A DNA stretch of 38,183 bases from Lacrimispora amygdalina (GCF_900205965.1 NZ_OAOF01000030.1:1-38183), one strand, 5' to 3'. Numbered from the stretch's first letter, positions 1 to 7,110 are shown. Notes: generated from the sequence alone by a model not told the origin. Numbers and translations: made by a program.

Positions 1-16
1 AATAAAATTTTGTATT

Positions 17-42
17 CATCTGAAATACGGTGTATTCAGATG
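17..42. repeat. small inverted repeat at window start
   Basis: CATCTGAA at 17-24 is the exact reverse complement of TTCAGATG at 35-42, with a 10-base loop. It could be the terminator of a gene to the left of the window or a regulatory hairpin for the HxlR gene. No long T-run follows on the plus strand, so its role is undecided. Confidence 0.35.
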
Positions 43-92
43 GCTTATTAAAGTTACTCTTTTTTTATATCAAAAAATTTGTATAAAACCTC

Positions 93-107
93 TTGACTAT
101 TTATAGT
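93..107 (+). promoter_or_regulatory. candidate promoter element and HxlR operator upstream of the first hxlR gene
   Basis: A TTGACT -35-like box (93-98) overlaps ACTAT-TT-ATAGT (96-107), a palindrome with perfect 5-base arms. HxlR-family repressors are known to bind short ACT/AGT-type palindromes in their own promoters, so autoregulation is plausible. No convincing -10 box is spaced correctly, which keeps confidence low. Confidence 0.3.
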
Positions 108-247
108 TTGTCACCTCTTACTATTTACTGATGCCTCTTGAAGTTTTCGAGTACTCATGGTATTATTATGGCAGATATCGCGATAATTGCAAGTATGCAC
201 TTTTAAGTGATATAGTACCCAAAAAGATACTAAAGGAGGATTCATCT

Positions 248-610
248 ATGCCACCAATTGAATGTGCTGGCTACAACTGTCCGGTAGATGCCACCTTAGA
301 TATGATAGGCGGCAAATACAAAGCCCTGATCTTATGGCACCTTATTGGCCATACGTTAAGATTCGGAGAACTAAAAAAACTGATCCCGCAGGCCACTCCA
401 AAAATGATGACGCAGCAGTTACGGGAACTGGAAGAAAATAATCTGATTATACGAACGGTTTATCCTGTGGTTCCCCCTAAAGTGGAGTATTCCCTTTCAG
501 AACTGGGAACCAGCATACGCCCCATTCTTGAAGCAATGTATAAATGGGGAGCAGATTACTTAAACCAGAATGGTATTGTCGTAAACTGCTCCATGAAGTG
601 TCCCGATTAA
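248..610 (+). CDS. HxlR-family winged-helix transcriptional regulator
   Basis: A 120-residue protein starting at the ATG at 248, which has AAAGGAGG eight bases upstream. The longer open frame from 131 lacks such a site. The HxlR signature is clear: an N-terminal CPVDATLDMIGGKYK block with the conserved Cys, then a winged helix containing FGELKKLIP, TPKMMTQQLRELEENNLI and PPKVEYSLSELG. The Cys in this position acts as a thiol sensor in characterised relatives such as YodB, so a redox or electrophile signal is possible but not shown. It converges on the DUF2318 gene, with one base between the two stop codons. Its target is not evident from the window; its own upstream palindrome suggests autoregulation. 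Confidence 0.88.
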   Translation: MPPIECAGYNCPVDATLDMIGGKYKALILWHLIGHTLRFGELKKLIPQATPKMMTQQLRELEENNLIIRTVYPVVPPKVEYSLSELGTSIRPILEAMYKWGADYLNQNGIVVNCSMKCPD

Positions 611-611
611 A

Positions 612-1130
612 TTAGTAAGATTTCTTCCAGTTGGCAAATATCTGTCTGGATTCATTTAAAAAGTCAGAAGTGATCGTAATGGAATCCTCTGTTACGGTCT
701 TATTCTGATCAAATATGGGCCACGGATTACAGCCGCCGGCTTCCACTTCCACCCGGTCCATCGGGAATCTGTTTCCACAGTTCTGGCATACCAGGACATC
801 ACCATCCTGTTTGTAGTATCCCCGTCCTGAATCGTAACATACCTGACAGGTATTAAAAGCAGTCCGTATGGAGCCATCCGGCGCCTTCACAGCCACAACC
901 TCCATCTTCGTTCCATCTACTTCCACCGGATAGTAGGTGGCCGTGCTGGAAATCTCTGATACCGGTATTACAAGGTCTGTCTGGACCTGGGCAGTATCCT
1001 TTGGCGCTTCGTTACTGGTGCTGCATGCAGTCAGAGCCAGTATGGCCAGCCCTGCAGTCACGACTGCAGTCAGCCTTTTCTTAACCGCAGACATTTTCTT
1101 TCCCCGTATGTTCTTTTTATCTTTGTTCAT
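612..1130 (-). CDS. DUF2318-type cysteine-rich lipoprotein
   Basis: A 172-residue exported protein. A basic N-terminus and hydrophobic stretch end in the lipobox LTAC (lipidated Cys about residue 36). The mature part has two CxxC pairs (TCQVC, then VCQNC) followed by GGCNPWPI. This arrangement is typical of the DUF2318 domain, a predicted metal or Fe-S binding domain found with iron/copper transport membrane proteins such as FtrD-like proteins. GAGGAG lies upstream of the ATG; an internal ATG at residue 13 is an alternative start. It is the last gene of an operon with the HMA-DsbD-cupredoxin protein and the 31-residue microprotein, which suggests a shared role in metal or thiol redox handling at the outer membrane face. 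That role is inference. Confidence 0.8.
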   Translation of the reverse strand: MNKDKKNIRGKKMSAVKKRLTAVVTAGLAILALTACSTSNEAPKDTAQVQTDLVIPVSEISSTATYYPVEVDGTKMEVVAVKAPDGSIRTAFNTCQVCYDSGRGYYKQDGDVLVCQNCGNRFPMDRVEVEAGGCNPWPIFDQNKTVTEDSITITSDFLNESRQIFANWKKSY

Positions 1131-1154
1131 TGCGATTCTCCTCTTTTTATCATT

Positions 1155-1250
1155 TTAATCCTGCTTTTCTCTGCTTCTTAAAAAAAACATACCCGCAATC
1201 AGGGCCGCAGCCGGCAGAATGCAGTGCCAGTGACTGTATAATAAATCCAT
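1155..1250 (-). CDS. 31-residue predicted membrane microprotein
   Basis: A short reading frame encodes MDLLYSHWHCILPAAALIAG followed by a few more hydrophobic residues and the charged tail RSREKQD. The ATG at 1250 has AAAGGAG eight bases upstream, as good a ribosome-binding site as any gene here. The frame sits between the HMA-DsbD-cupredoxin gene (stop at 1288) and the DUF2318 lipoprotein gene (start 1130), on the same strand. It would form one transmembrane helix, preceded by an HWHC group that could touch a metal. No family is recognised. Small single-helix subunits are common partners of metal transport and redox membrane proteins, so an accessory role is plausible. Translation is not proven. 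Confidence 0.55.
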   Translation of the reverse strand: MDLLYSHWHCILPAAALIAGMFFLRSREKQD

Positions 1251-1287
1251 ATGCAAATCTCCTTTCCGGTCTTAATGTTTAATCCGT

Positions 1288-3159
1288 TTATCCGCAGCAG
1301 GAACCACCGGCTCCCTGAAATGTATCATCCGGCCAGATCATGGTCTGAAATTTGCTTACTTCATCCTTGACTGCGTTTACATCAACATTTTCCAGATCAT
1401 CCACTACCTTGATGTATCCATAAAAGGAATTATCCCCTGTAGAAAAGTCAAAGCTTTTTTCTGGTGCAAAGTATAACGTATTTTCCCCTTTTTCCAGATA
1501 AAGCATAGTTGAATAATCAGGAATCAAAAGATCGGTGCCATAATCAGTGCCTGCCCGGTTGTCTGTGAGTGTCCATTCTACATTCACACCGGCTTTTACC
1601 ACTGCAACGGCGGGTTTAAAGCCCTGATCAGTCAGTTCCAATGTGATTTTCTGCACTGGTTCTCCATTGTCATCCACAGACTCCTGGGCAACAGCCACCT
1701 CATCCACCGGTATTGCATAACCGGCTGGAACTGGTTTTTCCGGAGCATATTCTTTTAAGACTCCCTCTCCCTGGGAATTATCTCCACCTTCTGTCTCACC
1801 CTGTTCTGTCACGTAAATAGATCCCCGGATCATCCCCATCCAGCAGCTATAAGGAATCTTTCCGGTTTTATCAGGCGTAAATTCCACCACATTCTCTCCT
1901 GTGTGAAAGGAGTATTCAATTCCGTATTCCCGTATGATCATCCTGTTGTTGCATCCATTGATGCTGCCCTGTGGTGCGTCAATTACCCATTTTACAGGAA
2001 TTCCCGCCTGGACATGAATATTGGGATATCGTCCTGAACTTAAGGTGCTGTTAATTACCTGAACACCATCTTCGATTTTTATTTCTTCCGGTACTTTCTG
2101 ATTCTCGGCACCACTGCTTACAAAGCCGGGCAGGAAATCAGAAGTCTGAAATCCGGACAGACTGATTCCCTGGGTGAACATGGATAATCCCAGTACCACC
2201 ACCAGAACCGCTCCTGCAGTCATAACTCTGTTTGAAAATTTCTTACCCAGAACCGTTGATAATGCACCTAAAGTGAACATCAAGGGAACCGTTCCAAGGC
2301 TGAATAAAAACATAGATAGAGCACCGGAAAACGGATTACCGGTTGACAGCGCATAGATCTGCATGGCCTGAAGCGGTCCGCAGGGCATAAGCCCGTTTAA
2401 AAGCCCAACTATAAACGGACTGCTGCTCTTTGCTTTCTCGTGACTGATTTTTGCTGCAAAAAACTTTGGCATCCTGGGATTGAGTCTGCGAAGCCATGGA
2501 AAAATTCCCAGCATGTTTATTCCCATAATCACCATGAAGATTCCTGCAACCAGCTTTAAAACACCCTGAAGTGTATTGGAAAAGGTCACAGCTGCACCCA
2601 GCCCACCTACCAGAAAGCCAACTGCAGTATAGGAGATGACACGGCCCAGATTATAGAGAAACGTAGGACGCAGGGCTGCGAAACGGTTCTGATTCGTATC
2701 GGAATCTCCGCTTTTTGGAATACACTGAGACAGATTGATGCCCCCGCACATTGCCACACAATGAACCGACGTAATTAAACCAATTAAAAAGAGCATCCCA
2801 TATCCCATTGTTTCGTCAGCCAGCTGGCTGGGAACCAGTAGATTTAACAGACCGGTCTGTTCCAATAGCATATATAAAGAAACAATAATAATTAAAACGC
2901 CCACAGTCCTGTGAACATCTGTTCCCCGGTTTGCCTGATCTGCTAATACGGTGTAGCCTAACTTCTCGATGATTCCGGTTATACTCTGATAAGAAATGAT
3001 ATCCGTATCAAATGTTACGGAAGCAGTACCTGCGTTGTAACTCACTTCCACTTTTTCAATTCCAGCTGTATTACTCAGTTTTTTTTCAATTTTATTCTGG
3101 CAGCTGATACAGGTCATTCCGCCGATACGCAATTTTTTAGTTCTGACTGCTGTTCCCAT
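1288..3159 (-). CDS. HMA - DsbD/TauE-like membrane - cupredoxin-like fusion protein
   Basis: A 623-residue multidomain protein. Residues about 8-72 are a heavy-metal-associated domain with GMTCISC, as in copper chaperones and CopA. About seven membrane segments follow (roughly residues 85-345) with TSVHCVAMCGG and NGLMPCGPLQ, the paired-Cys motifs of the DsbD_2/TauE-like family often annotated as sulfite exporter or cytochrome biogenesis membrane region. The C-terminal half, outside the membrane, looks like two cupredoxin-like beta domains; the first keeps INGC and YSCWMGM as possible copper ligands, while the second lacks obvious ligands. The chain ends in GGSCCG. GGAGG lies seven bases before the ATG. 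It heads an operon with the microprotein and the DUF2318 lipoprotein. Movement or reduction of copper or another metal across the membrane is inferred. Confidence 0.82.
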   Translation of the reverse strand: MGTAVRTKKLRIGGMTCISCQNKIEKKLSNTAGIEKVEVSYNAGTASVTFDTDIISYQSITGIIEKLGYTVLADQANRGTDVHRTVGVLIIIVSLYMLLEQTGLLNLLVPSQLADETMGYGMLFLIGLITSVHCVAMCGGINLSQCIPKSGDSDTNQNRFAALRPTFLYNLGRVISYTAVGFLVGGLGAAVTFSNTLQGVLKLVAGIFMVIMGINMLGIFPWLRRLNPRMPKFFAAKISHEKAKSSSPFIVGLLNGLMPCGPLQAMQIYALSTGNPFSGALSMFLFSLGTVPLMFTLGALSTVLGKKFSNRVMTAGAVLVVVLGLSMFTQGISLSGFQTSDFLPGFVSSGAENQKVPEEIKIEDGVQVINSTLSSGRYPNIHVQAGIPVKWVIDAPQGSINGCNNRMIIREYGIEYSFHTGENVVEFTPDKTGKIPYSCWMGMIRGSIYVTEQGETEGGDNSQGEGVLKEYAPEKPVPAGYAIPVDEVAVAQESVDDNGEPVQKITLELTDQGFKPAVAVVKAGVNVEWTLTDNRAGTDYGTDLLIPDYSTMLYLEKGENTLYFAPEKSFDFSTGDNSFYGYIKVVDDLENVDVNAVKDEVSKFQTMIWPDDTFQGAGGSCCG

Positions 3160-3215
3160 TACGCATCCTCCTTTTTATAGTTCTGAATAGAAGAATAGCA
3201 GGACGATTTGTAAAA

Positions 3216-3235
3216 GTTGTGTAGATGGTTGTGTA
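3216..3235 (-). promoter_or_regulatory. direct repeats upstream of the metal/redox operon
   Basis: GTTGTGTA occurs twice on the plus strand (3216-3223 and 3228-3235), 12 bases apart; a looser copy TTTGTAAA lies to the left. On the coding (minus) strand these read TACACAAC, just upstream of a weak TTTACA / TCTATT promoter-like pair. A repeat with this spacing could bind a regulator, for example a metal sensor, but no family is identified. Confidence 0.3.
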
Positions 3236-3240
3236 AAAGC

Positions 3241-3288
3241 AAAAAAATACGCATCTCTCAAGAATTCATCCTGAGAAATACGTATTTA
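3241..3288 (-). terminator. rho-independent terminator of the chorismate mutase-shikimate kinase gene
   Basis: Read on the minus strand, AAATACG pairs with CGTATTT and the inner TCTCA pairs with TGAGA. The hairpin is followed by a seven-T run (complement of the A-run at 3241-3247). It begins a few bases after the stop codon at 3294. Confidence 0.75.
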
Positions 3289-3293
3289 TAATT

Positions 3294-4076
3294 TTATGCC
3301 TCCAGTCTGATCAGAGCCTGAATTAATTCCTCACATATTTCCGTTATGTCCTTACCGTCTGTTTCTATCATGATATCAGCGGATTGCCGGTAAATAGAAG
3401 CTCTTTTCTCCATCAGTTCCTTTATATATTCCACATTCATATTACCATTTAAGATGGGGCGCTCATCGCTGTCTTTCACCCTCTCTAATATGGTTTCGGG
3501 ACTGGCAGTCAATAGTACAATTCTGCTGTTCTTCTTTAAATTCACTACATTCTCTTCCCTGATTACTGCACCGCCCCCGCAGGAAATAATCGTCTGCCTC
3601 AAGTCCTTTAAGCTTATGATAGCGTTGCTCTCACAGTTACGGAAATACTCTTCTCCATATCTGGCAAAGATTTCCTTAATGGGCATCTTCTGTTCTTGTA
3701 CAATTCTTGTGTCCACATCCACTTCATTCATCGCCAGCATATCTTTTAAATATGCGGATACCGTACTTTTGCCTGCCCCCATAAAACCAATGAGAGCAAT
3801 GTTATAATGAAACAGGTTCTTACTTAGCACACATTTACTATTTTCCTCAATCTGACGGAAAATTCCAAGGAGTTCCTCTTTATAGCCATGATCACCGATT
3901 GCCTGAAGCAGAGTTTCCTGGCGTACCGCTTCCTGCTCCGGTTCCAATATTGGGAGTCCATAGGCTTTCTTATATTCTGTCATCTCCCCTATACAGGAAA
4001 GCCGTTTCGTCAGCAGTTTTAGAATCTGTTGGTCACATTGCTCTAAATCTTTTCTCATTTCAATCAGTTCTCTCAT
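3294..4076 (-). CDS. bifunctional chorismate mutase (AroQ type) / shikimate kinase
   Basis: A 260-residue fusion. Residues 1-80 match the all-helical AroQ chorismate mutase domain (RKDLEQCDQQILKLLTKRL, then KKAYGLPILEPEQE), which converts chorismate to prephenate. Residues about 92-260 are shikimate kinase, with Walker A GFMGAGKST (97-105), a VDVDTR substrate-binding stretch, FRNCE, and SCGGGAV with the phosphate-binding glycines. The kinase forms shikimate 3-phosphate from ATP and shikimate. The ATG at 4076 has AGGGAG about eight bases upstream, so the in-frame ATG at 4124 is not chosen. The gene has its own promoter and terminator. Shikimate dehydrogenase is encoded elsewhere in the window (20011-20880). 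The two fused activities lie on either side of two missing steps (EPSP synthase and chorismate synthase). Confidence 0.9.
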   Translation of the reverse strand: MRELIEMRKDLEQCDQQILKLLTKRLSCIGEMTEYKKAYGLPILEPEQEAVRQETLLQAIGDHGYKEELLGIFRQIEENSKCVLSKNLFHYNIALIGFMGAGKSTVSAYLKDMLAMNEVDVDTRIVQEQKMPIKEIFARYGEEYFRNCESNAIISLKDLRQTIISCGGGAVIREENVVNLKKNSRIVLLTASPETILERVKDSDERPILNGNMNVEYIKELMEKRASIYRQSADIMIETDGKDITEICEELIQALIRLEA

Positions 4077-4115
4077 TTTACTTCTCCCTAAAATATCCGT
4101 AGTATAATTTTTTAC

Positions 4116-4144
4116 ATTATACATATGCTTTGGGACATTGTAAA
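4116..4144 (-). promoter_or_regulatory. promoter of the chorismate mutase-shikimate kinase gene
   Basis: On the minus strand, TTTACA (4144-4139) and TATAAT (4121-4116) are separated by exactly 17 bases, about 40 bases upstream of the ATG at 4076. Confidence 0.7.
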
Positions 4145-4151
4145 GAAATTC

Positions 4152-4490
4152 TTACGTCTTTTCTTTTAAAAATTCAATGTATTCATCGCCCCATTCTCCT
4201 AATGCAATCAGTACCTGATCAAACTTACTGCCGATTTCACTTAAAAAGTATTCTACCTTGGGCGGAATCTGGGAATATTCTTTTCTCACAACCAATCCCT
4301 CTTCTTCCAGGGATTTTAACTGTCTGGATAGTGTGGTATGTGTGATCTCCTCCGGCATCATACGCTTCAGTTCATTAAACCGCACCGGACCATCCTTTAA
4401 TAAATATAAAAGATAGATGGACCACTTACCGGAAAGAACTTTCTGAGAGGTAACGTAAGGACACAGTCCAAATAAATCTTTCTTATCCAT
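4152..4490 (-). CDS. HxlR-family winged-helix transcriptional regulator
   Basis: A 112-residue regulator starting MDKKDLFGLCPYV; the ATG at 4490 has AAGGAGG eight bases upstream, unlike the in-frame start at 4544. HxlR hallmarks are the N-terminal Cys in LCPYV, LSGKWSIYLLYLL, RFNELKRMMPE, THTTLSRQLKSLEEEGLV and PPKVEYFLSEIG. It is divergent from the PNPOx-fold gene at 4609. The 118-base gap holds two copies of an identical palindromic core, one near each gene's -10 region, so it very probably represses itself and the flavin-type protein. By analogy with YodB/HypR, the conserved Cys may sense oxidants or electrophiles; that is inference. Confidence 0.9.
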   Translation of the reverse strand: MDKKDLFGLCPYVTSQKVLSGKWSIYLLYLLKDGPVRFNELKRMMPEEITHTTLSRQLKSLEEEGLVVRKEYSQIPPKVEYFLSEIGSKFDQVLIALGEWGDEYIEFLKEKT

Positions 4491-4504
4491 ATAAGTATCC
4501 TCCT

Positions 4505-4519
4505 TGATACTAGGTATCA
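4505..4519. promoter_or_regulatory. HxlR operator 1
   Basis: TGATAC-TAG-GTATCA is a palindrome with perfect 6-base arms. It overlaps TATGAT, the likely -10 box of the hxlR gene on the minus strand. It shares the 11-base core ATACTAGGTAT (4507-4517) with operator 2. Confidence 0.65.
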
Positions 4520-4532
4520 TAAAATATCGTAG

Positions 4533-4560
4533 TTTACAAAACATTCATACTAGGTATAAT
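4533..4560 (+). promoter_or_regulatory. promoter of the PNPOx-fold gene, overlapped by HxlR operator 2
   Basis: TTTACA (4533-4538) and TATAAT (4555-4560) are 16 bases apart. The second ATACTAGGTAT core (4547-4557) covers the -10 box. Its distance from operator 1 is exactly 40 bases centre to centre, close to four helical turns, so two dimers would sit nearly on the same DNA face. Confidence 0.65.
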
Positions 4561-4608
4561 AGTCATGTGAACAAATTATAGCATTGATACCTGAAAGGAG
4601 CAAGAGTG

Positions 4609-5004
4609 ATGAACGAAATCCTCAATTACTTAAAAGAATGCGGAACTTTTTACCTGGCAACGACTGAGGGAGACCAGCCCCGTGTACGCCCCTTTGGTGC
4701 AGTCTGTGAATTTGAAGGCAGACTTTACATCACGACCAACAACCAGAAAAAAGTATTCGCACAAATGCAGAAAAACCCTAAAATCGAAATTTCCGCAATG
4801 AATAAGGGAACCTGGATCAGACTGGAAGCCGAGGCTGTATGGGATGACCGCAGAGAAGCAAAAGCTGCTATGATGGAGGACAATGAGGCCGCACTTAGCC
4901 GTATGTATTCCGTTGACGATGGTATTTTTTCAGTATTATATCTGAAGAATGCGACTGCAACCATATCCTCCTTCACTTCTGAACCAAAAGTTGTTACATT
5001 CTAA
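4609..5004 (+). CDS. pyridoxamine 5'-phosphate oxidase-fold flavin-binding protein
   Basis: A 131-residue protein with the split-barrel PNPOx fold. Seen features are FYLATTEGDQPRVRPFG near the start, LYITTNNQKKVFAQMQKNPKIEIS, and TWIRLEAEAVW. These single-domain proteins usually bind FMN, F420 or heme and reduce small molecules; the substrate is unknown. AAAGGAG lies eight bases before the ATG at 4609, and a GTG directly before it (4606) is the only alternative. It is divergently transcribed from an HxlR regulator with shared operators, which suggests induction by the stress or electrophile that this regulator senses. Confidence 0.85.
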   Translation: MNEILNYLKECGTFYLATTEGDQPRVRPFGAVCEFEGRLYITTNNQKKVFAQMQKNPKIEISAMNKGTWIRLEAEAVWDDRREAKAAMMEDNEAALSRMYSVDDGIFSVLYLKNATATISSFTSEPKVVTF

Positions 5005-5016
5005 ATCATAGAAGAA

Positions 5017-5040
5017 AACGGCAGTAGATATACTGCCGTT
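5017..5040. terminator. bidirectional hairpin between the PNPOx-fold and chemoreceptor genes
   Basis: AACGGCAG and CTGCCGTT form a perfect 8-bp stem around an 8-base loop. On the minus strand it is followed by TTTTCTTC, so it fits best as the chemoreceptor terminator. On the plus strand the T-run is poor. It lies between two convergent genes. Confidence 0.6.
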
Positions 5041-5053
5041 AAACGAAATTCTG

Positions 5054-6724
5054 TTACCCTAATTTAAATTTCTCAACTTCCTGGGATAGTAAGTGTGCCT
5101 GGGCTGCCAGTTCTTCACTGGAAGAGGAGCTTTCTTCCGCAGTTGCCGCATTTGTCTGTATGACTGCAGAAACCTGGGAAAGTCCCTGATTGATCTCATC
5201 AATTACCGCTGCCTGCTTATATGAAGCCTGTTGGATCTCTCCGACAAACCGACCCACAAGCTCTGATTTCTCTCCTACTCCAAGCAGCAGCCTTTTTGTT
5301 TCCTCCGCCAGTTTTTCCCCTTCTGACACAATCTTAACTGAATTCTGAATTAAGTCTGCAGTCTGTTTGGCAGCCTCAGCGGATTTGCCTGCAAGGTTTC
5401 TTACTTCGTCGGCTACAACCGCAAAACCCTTGCCTGCCTCACCTGCACGGGCAGATTCCACAGCTGCGTTTAATGCAAGAATGTTGGTCTGGAAAGCAAT
5501 ATCCTCTATCACTTTCGTAATACTGGATATTTTTTCTGATGCAGCCCCGATATCCTTCATTGCACCGTTTAATTTCTGCATATATGTATTGCCTTCTTCC
5601 AGCCCTTTACCGGTATCAGCAATATAAAGTGTAGCTTTCTTCACATTTTCTGCATTCTGTTCTGCTTCCTTTGCTATACTGCTGACTGATGCGCTCAGCT
5701 CTTCTACCGTGGCAGCCTGTTCCGTCGTGCCTGATGCCAGTGCCTGTGCTGCTGACGCCACCTGGCCGGAGCCGGCGTTTACCTGATCTGCTGCCTCACT
5801 GATGGAACGCAGGGTCCGGTTTAAATCGTTTCGTATTTTCTGCAAGGCAAGCCCCAGTTCGTCCTCTTGGGAACGCAGTGGCACCTCTGTAGTAAAATCC
5901 CCCTTACTGATATCTTCTGCTGCGTATACCTGTTTCTTTATACTGCCGGTCATCCGCATAAAGGCCTTTGCAAGCTGGCCCGTTTCATCCTCCGTATCTA
6001 TTCTGCCTAAATCAACATCTACGTGGCCAGAAGCAATACGGCCTGCAGCTTCCACAACCTGCTTAATGGGACGGCTGATCATACCGGAGATTCTATTTCC
6101 TAAAACCAGACCTGCACATGCACCAAATAATACGATCATTATTAAAATTACGGTAAGCACATCAGCAGTGATACGGTTTTCATTGTTGGTTTTATGCGCT
6201 TCATTTATGCGGTTATCTATGAGAATATCAAAATTTTCAAACATCTTCTGAATATTATCCGTTTCTTTAAACAGCTGGGTATATGCTTCGTCTCTTTTCC
6301 CATTTCTGGCTTCTGCAAGACAATTCCAAACCGCAGGCTCAAATGAATTATTAAACAGTTCCACTGATTCATCAAGAAGTGCCAGCGAAGCAGAGTTAGT
6401 GACTGTCTCACGGTATTTTTCTATATTAGTCAGGAATTTTTCCTTATCACCTTGAAACTGCTGTTCCAATTTATCCAGCTCACCGGTGTTTCCCGCCATG
6501 ATAATCATGGTTCTGGAATCAATCAGAAACTGATACAGTCCCTCAATGGCACCAATCAGGTTTTCAACCGGCGCCGTCTGCTTTTCATACAAATACGTGT
6601 CCATCGCACTGATTCGAAGAAGTCCGGCTACGCCCGCGCCACCCACCAGAAGCATGATCAGTGTGATACAGCAAAAGCCCGTCAACAGTTTTCGGGAAAT
6701 GCTGTAATTTTTAAAATTCTTCAT
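5054..6724 (-). CDS. methyl-accepting chemotaxis protein
   Basis: A 556-residue chemoreceptor. A transmembrane helix at about 12-35 is followed by an extracytoplasmic four-helix-bundle type sensor (about 36-190), a second transmembrane helix (about 190-215), a HAMP domain, and the long signalling hairpin. The hairpin holds the highly conserved tip EDIAFQTNILALNAAVESAR and GFAVVADEVRNLA, which contacts CheA and CheW. No CheR/CheB-binding pentapeptide tail is visible; the chain ends EVEKFKLG. GGGAGG lies seven bases before the ATG at 6724, so the longer frame to 6769 is rejected. The ligand is unknown. The gene stands alone, and its upstream region is the candidate invertible promoter at 6771-7134. 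Confidence 0.93.
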   Translation of the reverse strand: MKNFKNYSISRKLLTGFCCITLIMLLVGGAGVAGLLRISAMDTYLYEKQTAPVENLIGAIEGLYQFLIDSRTMIIMAGNTGELDKLEQQFQGDKEKFLTNIEKYRETVTNSASLALLDESVELFNNSFEPAVWNCLAEARNGKRDEAYTQLFKETDNIQKMFENFDILIDNRINEAHKTNNENRITADVLTVILIMIVLFGACAGLVLGNRISGMISRPIKQVVEAAGRIASGHVDVDLGRIDTEDETGQLAKAFMRMTGSIKKQVYAAEDISKGDFTTEVPLRSQEDELGLALQKIRNDLNRTLRSISEAADQVNAGSGQVASAAQALASGTTEQAATVEELSASVSSIAKEAEQNAENVKKATLYIADTGKGLEEGNTYMQKLNGAMKDIGAASEKISSITKVIEDIAFQTNILALNAAVESARAGEAGKGFAVVADEVRNLAGKSAEAAKQTADLIQNSVKIVSEGEKLAEETKRLLLGVGEKSELVGRFVGEIQQASYKQAAVIDEINQGLSQVSAVIQTNAATAEESSSSSEELAAQAHLLSQEVEKFKLG

Positions 6725-6770
6725 TTTTTTCCTCCCTGTTTTATCTTCCGTAGTTAATCCAAATGTCATT

Positions 6771-6794
6771 CGCAGTATATTTTGTACTGCGGTA
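6771..6794. repeat. left 24-bp inverted repeat of a candidate invertible segment
   Basis: This 24-base site matches the reverse complement of 7111-7134 at 23 of 24 positions. Within it, CGCAGTA and TACTGCG form perfect 7-base arms around the 7-base spacer TATTTTG. Arms plus a short crossover-like spacer resemble a tyrosine-recombinase core site. An alternative is a pair of repressor operators. It ends 47 bases upstream of the chemoreceptor ATG. Confidence 0.75.
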
Positions 6795-7110
6795 AAATGT
6801 TGTTAAACCCCATTCTATCTGAGCACAGTCTTTTTATGACGGAAAATCAGACGGCGATCTCTTCCTGAGCTTATATTTATTTTTTGTCTGATGAGACCGT
6901 GTGCCGGGAAGGAACGTGGAGTTCTCTACCTGTTTTATGACGTGATGAATGACGGCGTTTCTGTTATATCAATAGAAAGGAACGGATAATTGTTTTGTCA
7001 ATTAAATTACTTTATTTTTTTAAATGTTAAATTTATATAATTACTTCCTAATTGACAAACAATATGTTTCGGTTGTATAATTTACATTGTCGAAAAATAC
7101 ATTTTTTTAG
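6795..7110. other. non-coding segment between inverted repeats (candidate phase-variable promoter)
   Basis: No credible gene lies in these 316 bases. They contain a consensus promoter facing right (7052-7081) and an 11-base inverted repeat (TTTGTCAATTA at 6994-7004 and TAATTGACAAA at 7049-7059) that places TTGACA boxes facing outward on both sides. They also hold a 7-base stem (ATCAGAC 6846-6852 with GTCTGAT 6886-6892). In the present orientation the good promoter fires away from the chemoreceptor into the hairpin at 7151. If the segment flipped, it would sit about 90 bases upstream of the chemoreceptor start. No recombinase gene is in the window. Confidence 0.5.
7052..7081 (+). promoter_or_regulatory. 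consensus sigma-A promoter inside the inverted-repeat segment
   Basis: TTGACA (7052-7057), an 18-base spacer and TATAAT (7076-7081) match both consensus hexamers exactly. Transcription would start near 7088 and run right, through the right inverted repeat, into the hairpin plus T-run at 7151-7198. No gene is present in that direction. Confidence 0.75.

Noticed and set aside
131..247. 39-residue N-terminal extension of the first HxlR protein
   Set aside because: No ribosome-binding site at 131, whereas AAAGGAGG precedes the ATG at 248, and family members start at this point.
5367..6757. Long plus-strand open frames opposite the chemoreceptor gene
   Set aside because: They are shadows of the minus-strand gene, with no ribosome-binding sites and no domain patterns.
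6888..6912. CTGATGA followed by GGGAAGG, like a hammerhead ribozyme core
   Set aside because: The required GAAA is absent and no proper flanking stems can be drawn; most likely chance.
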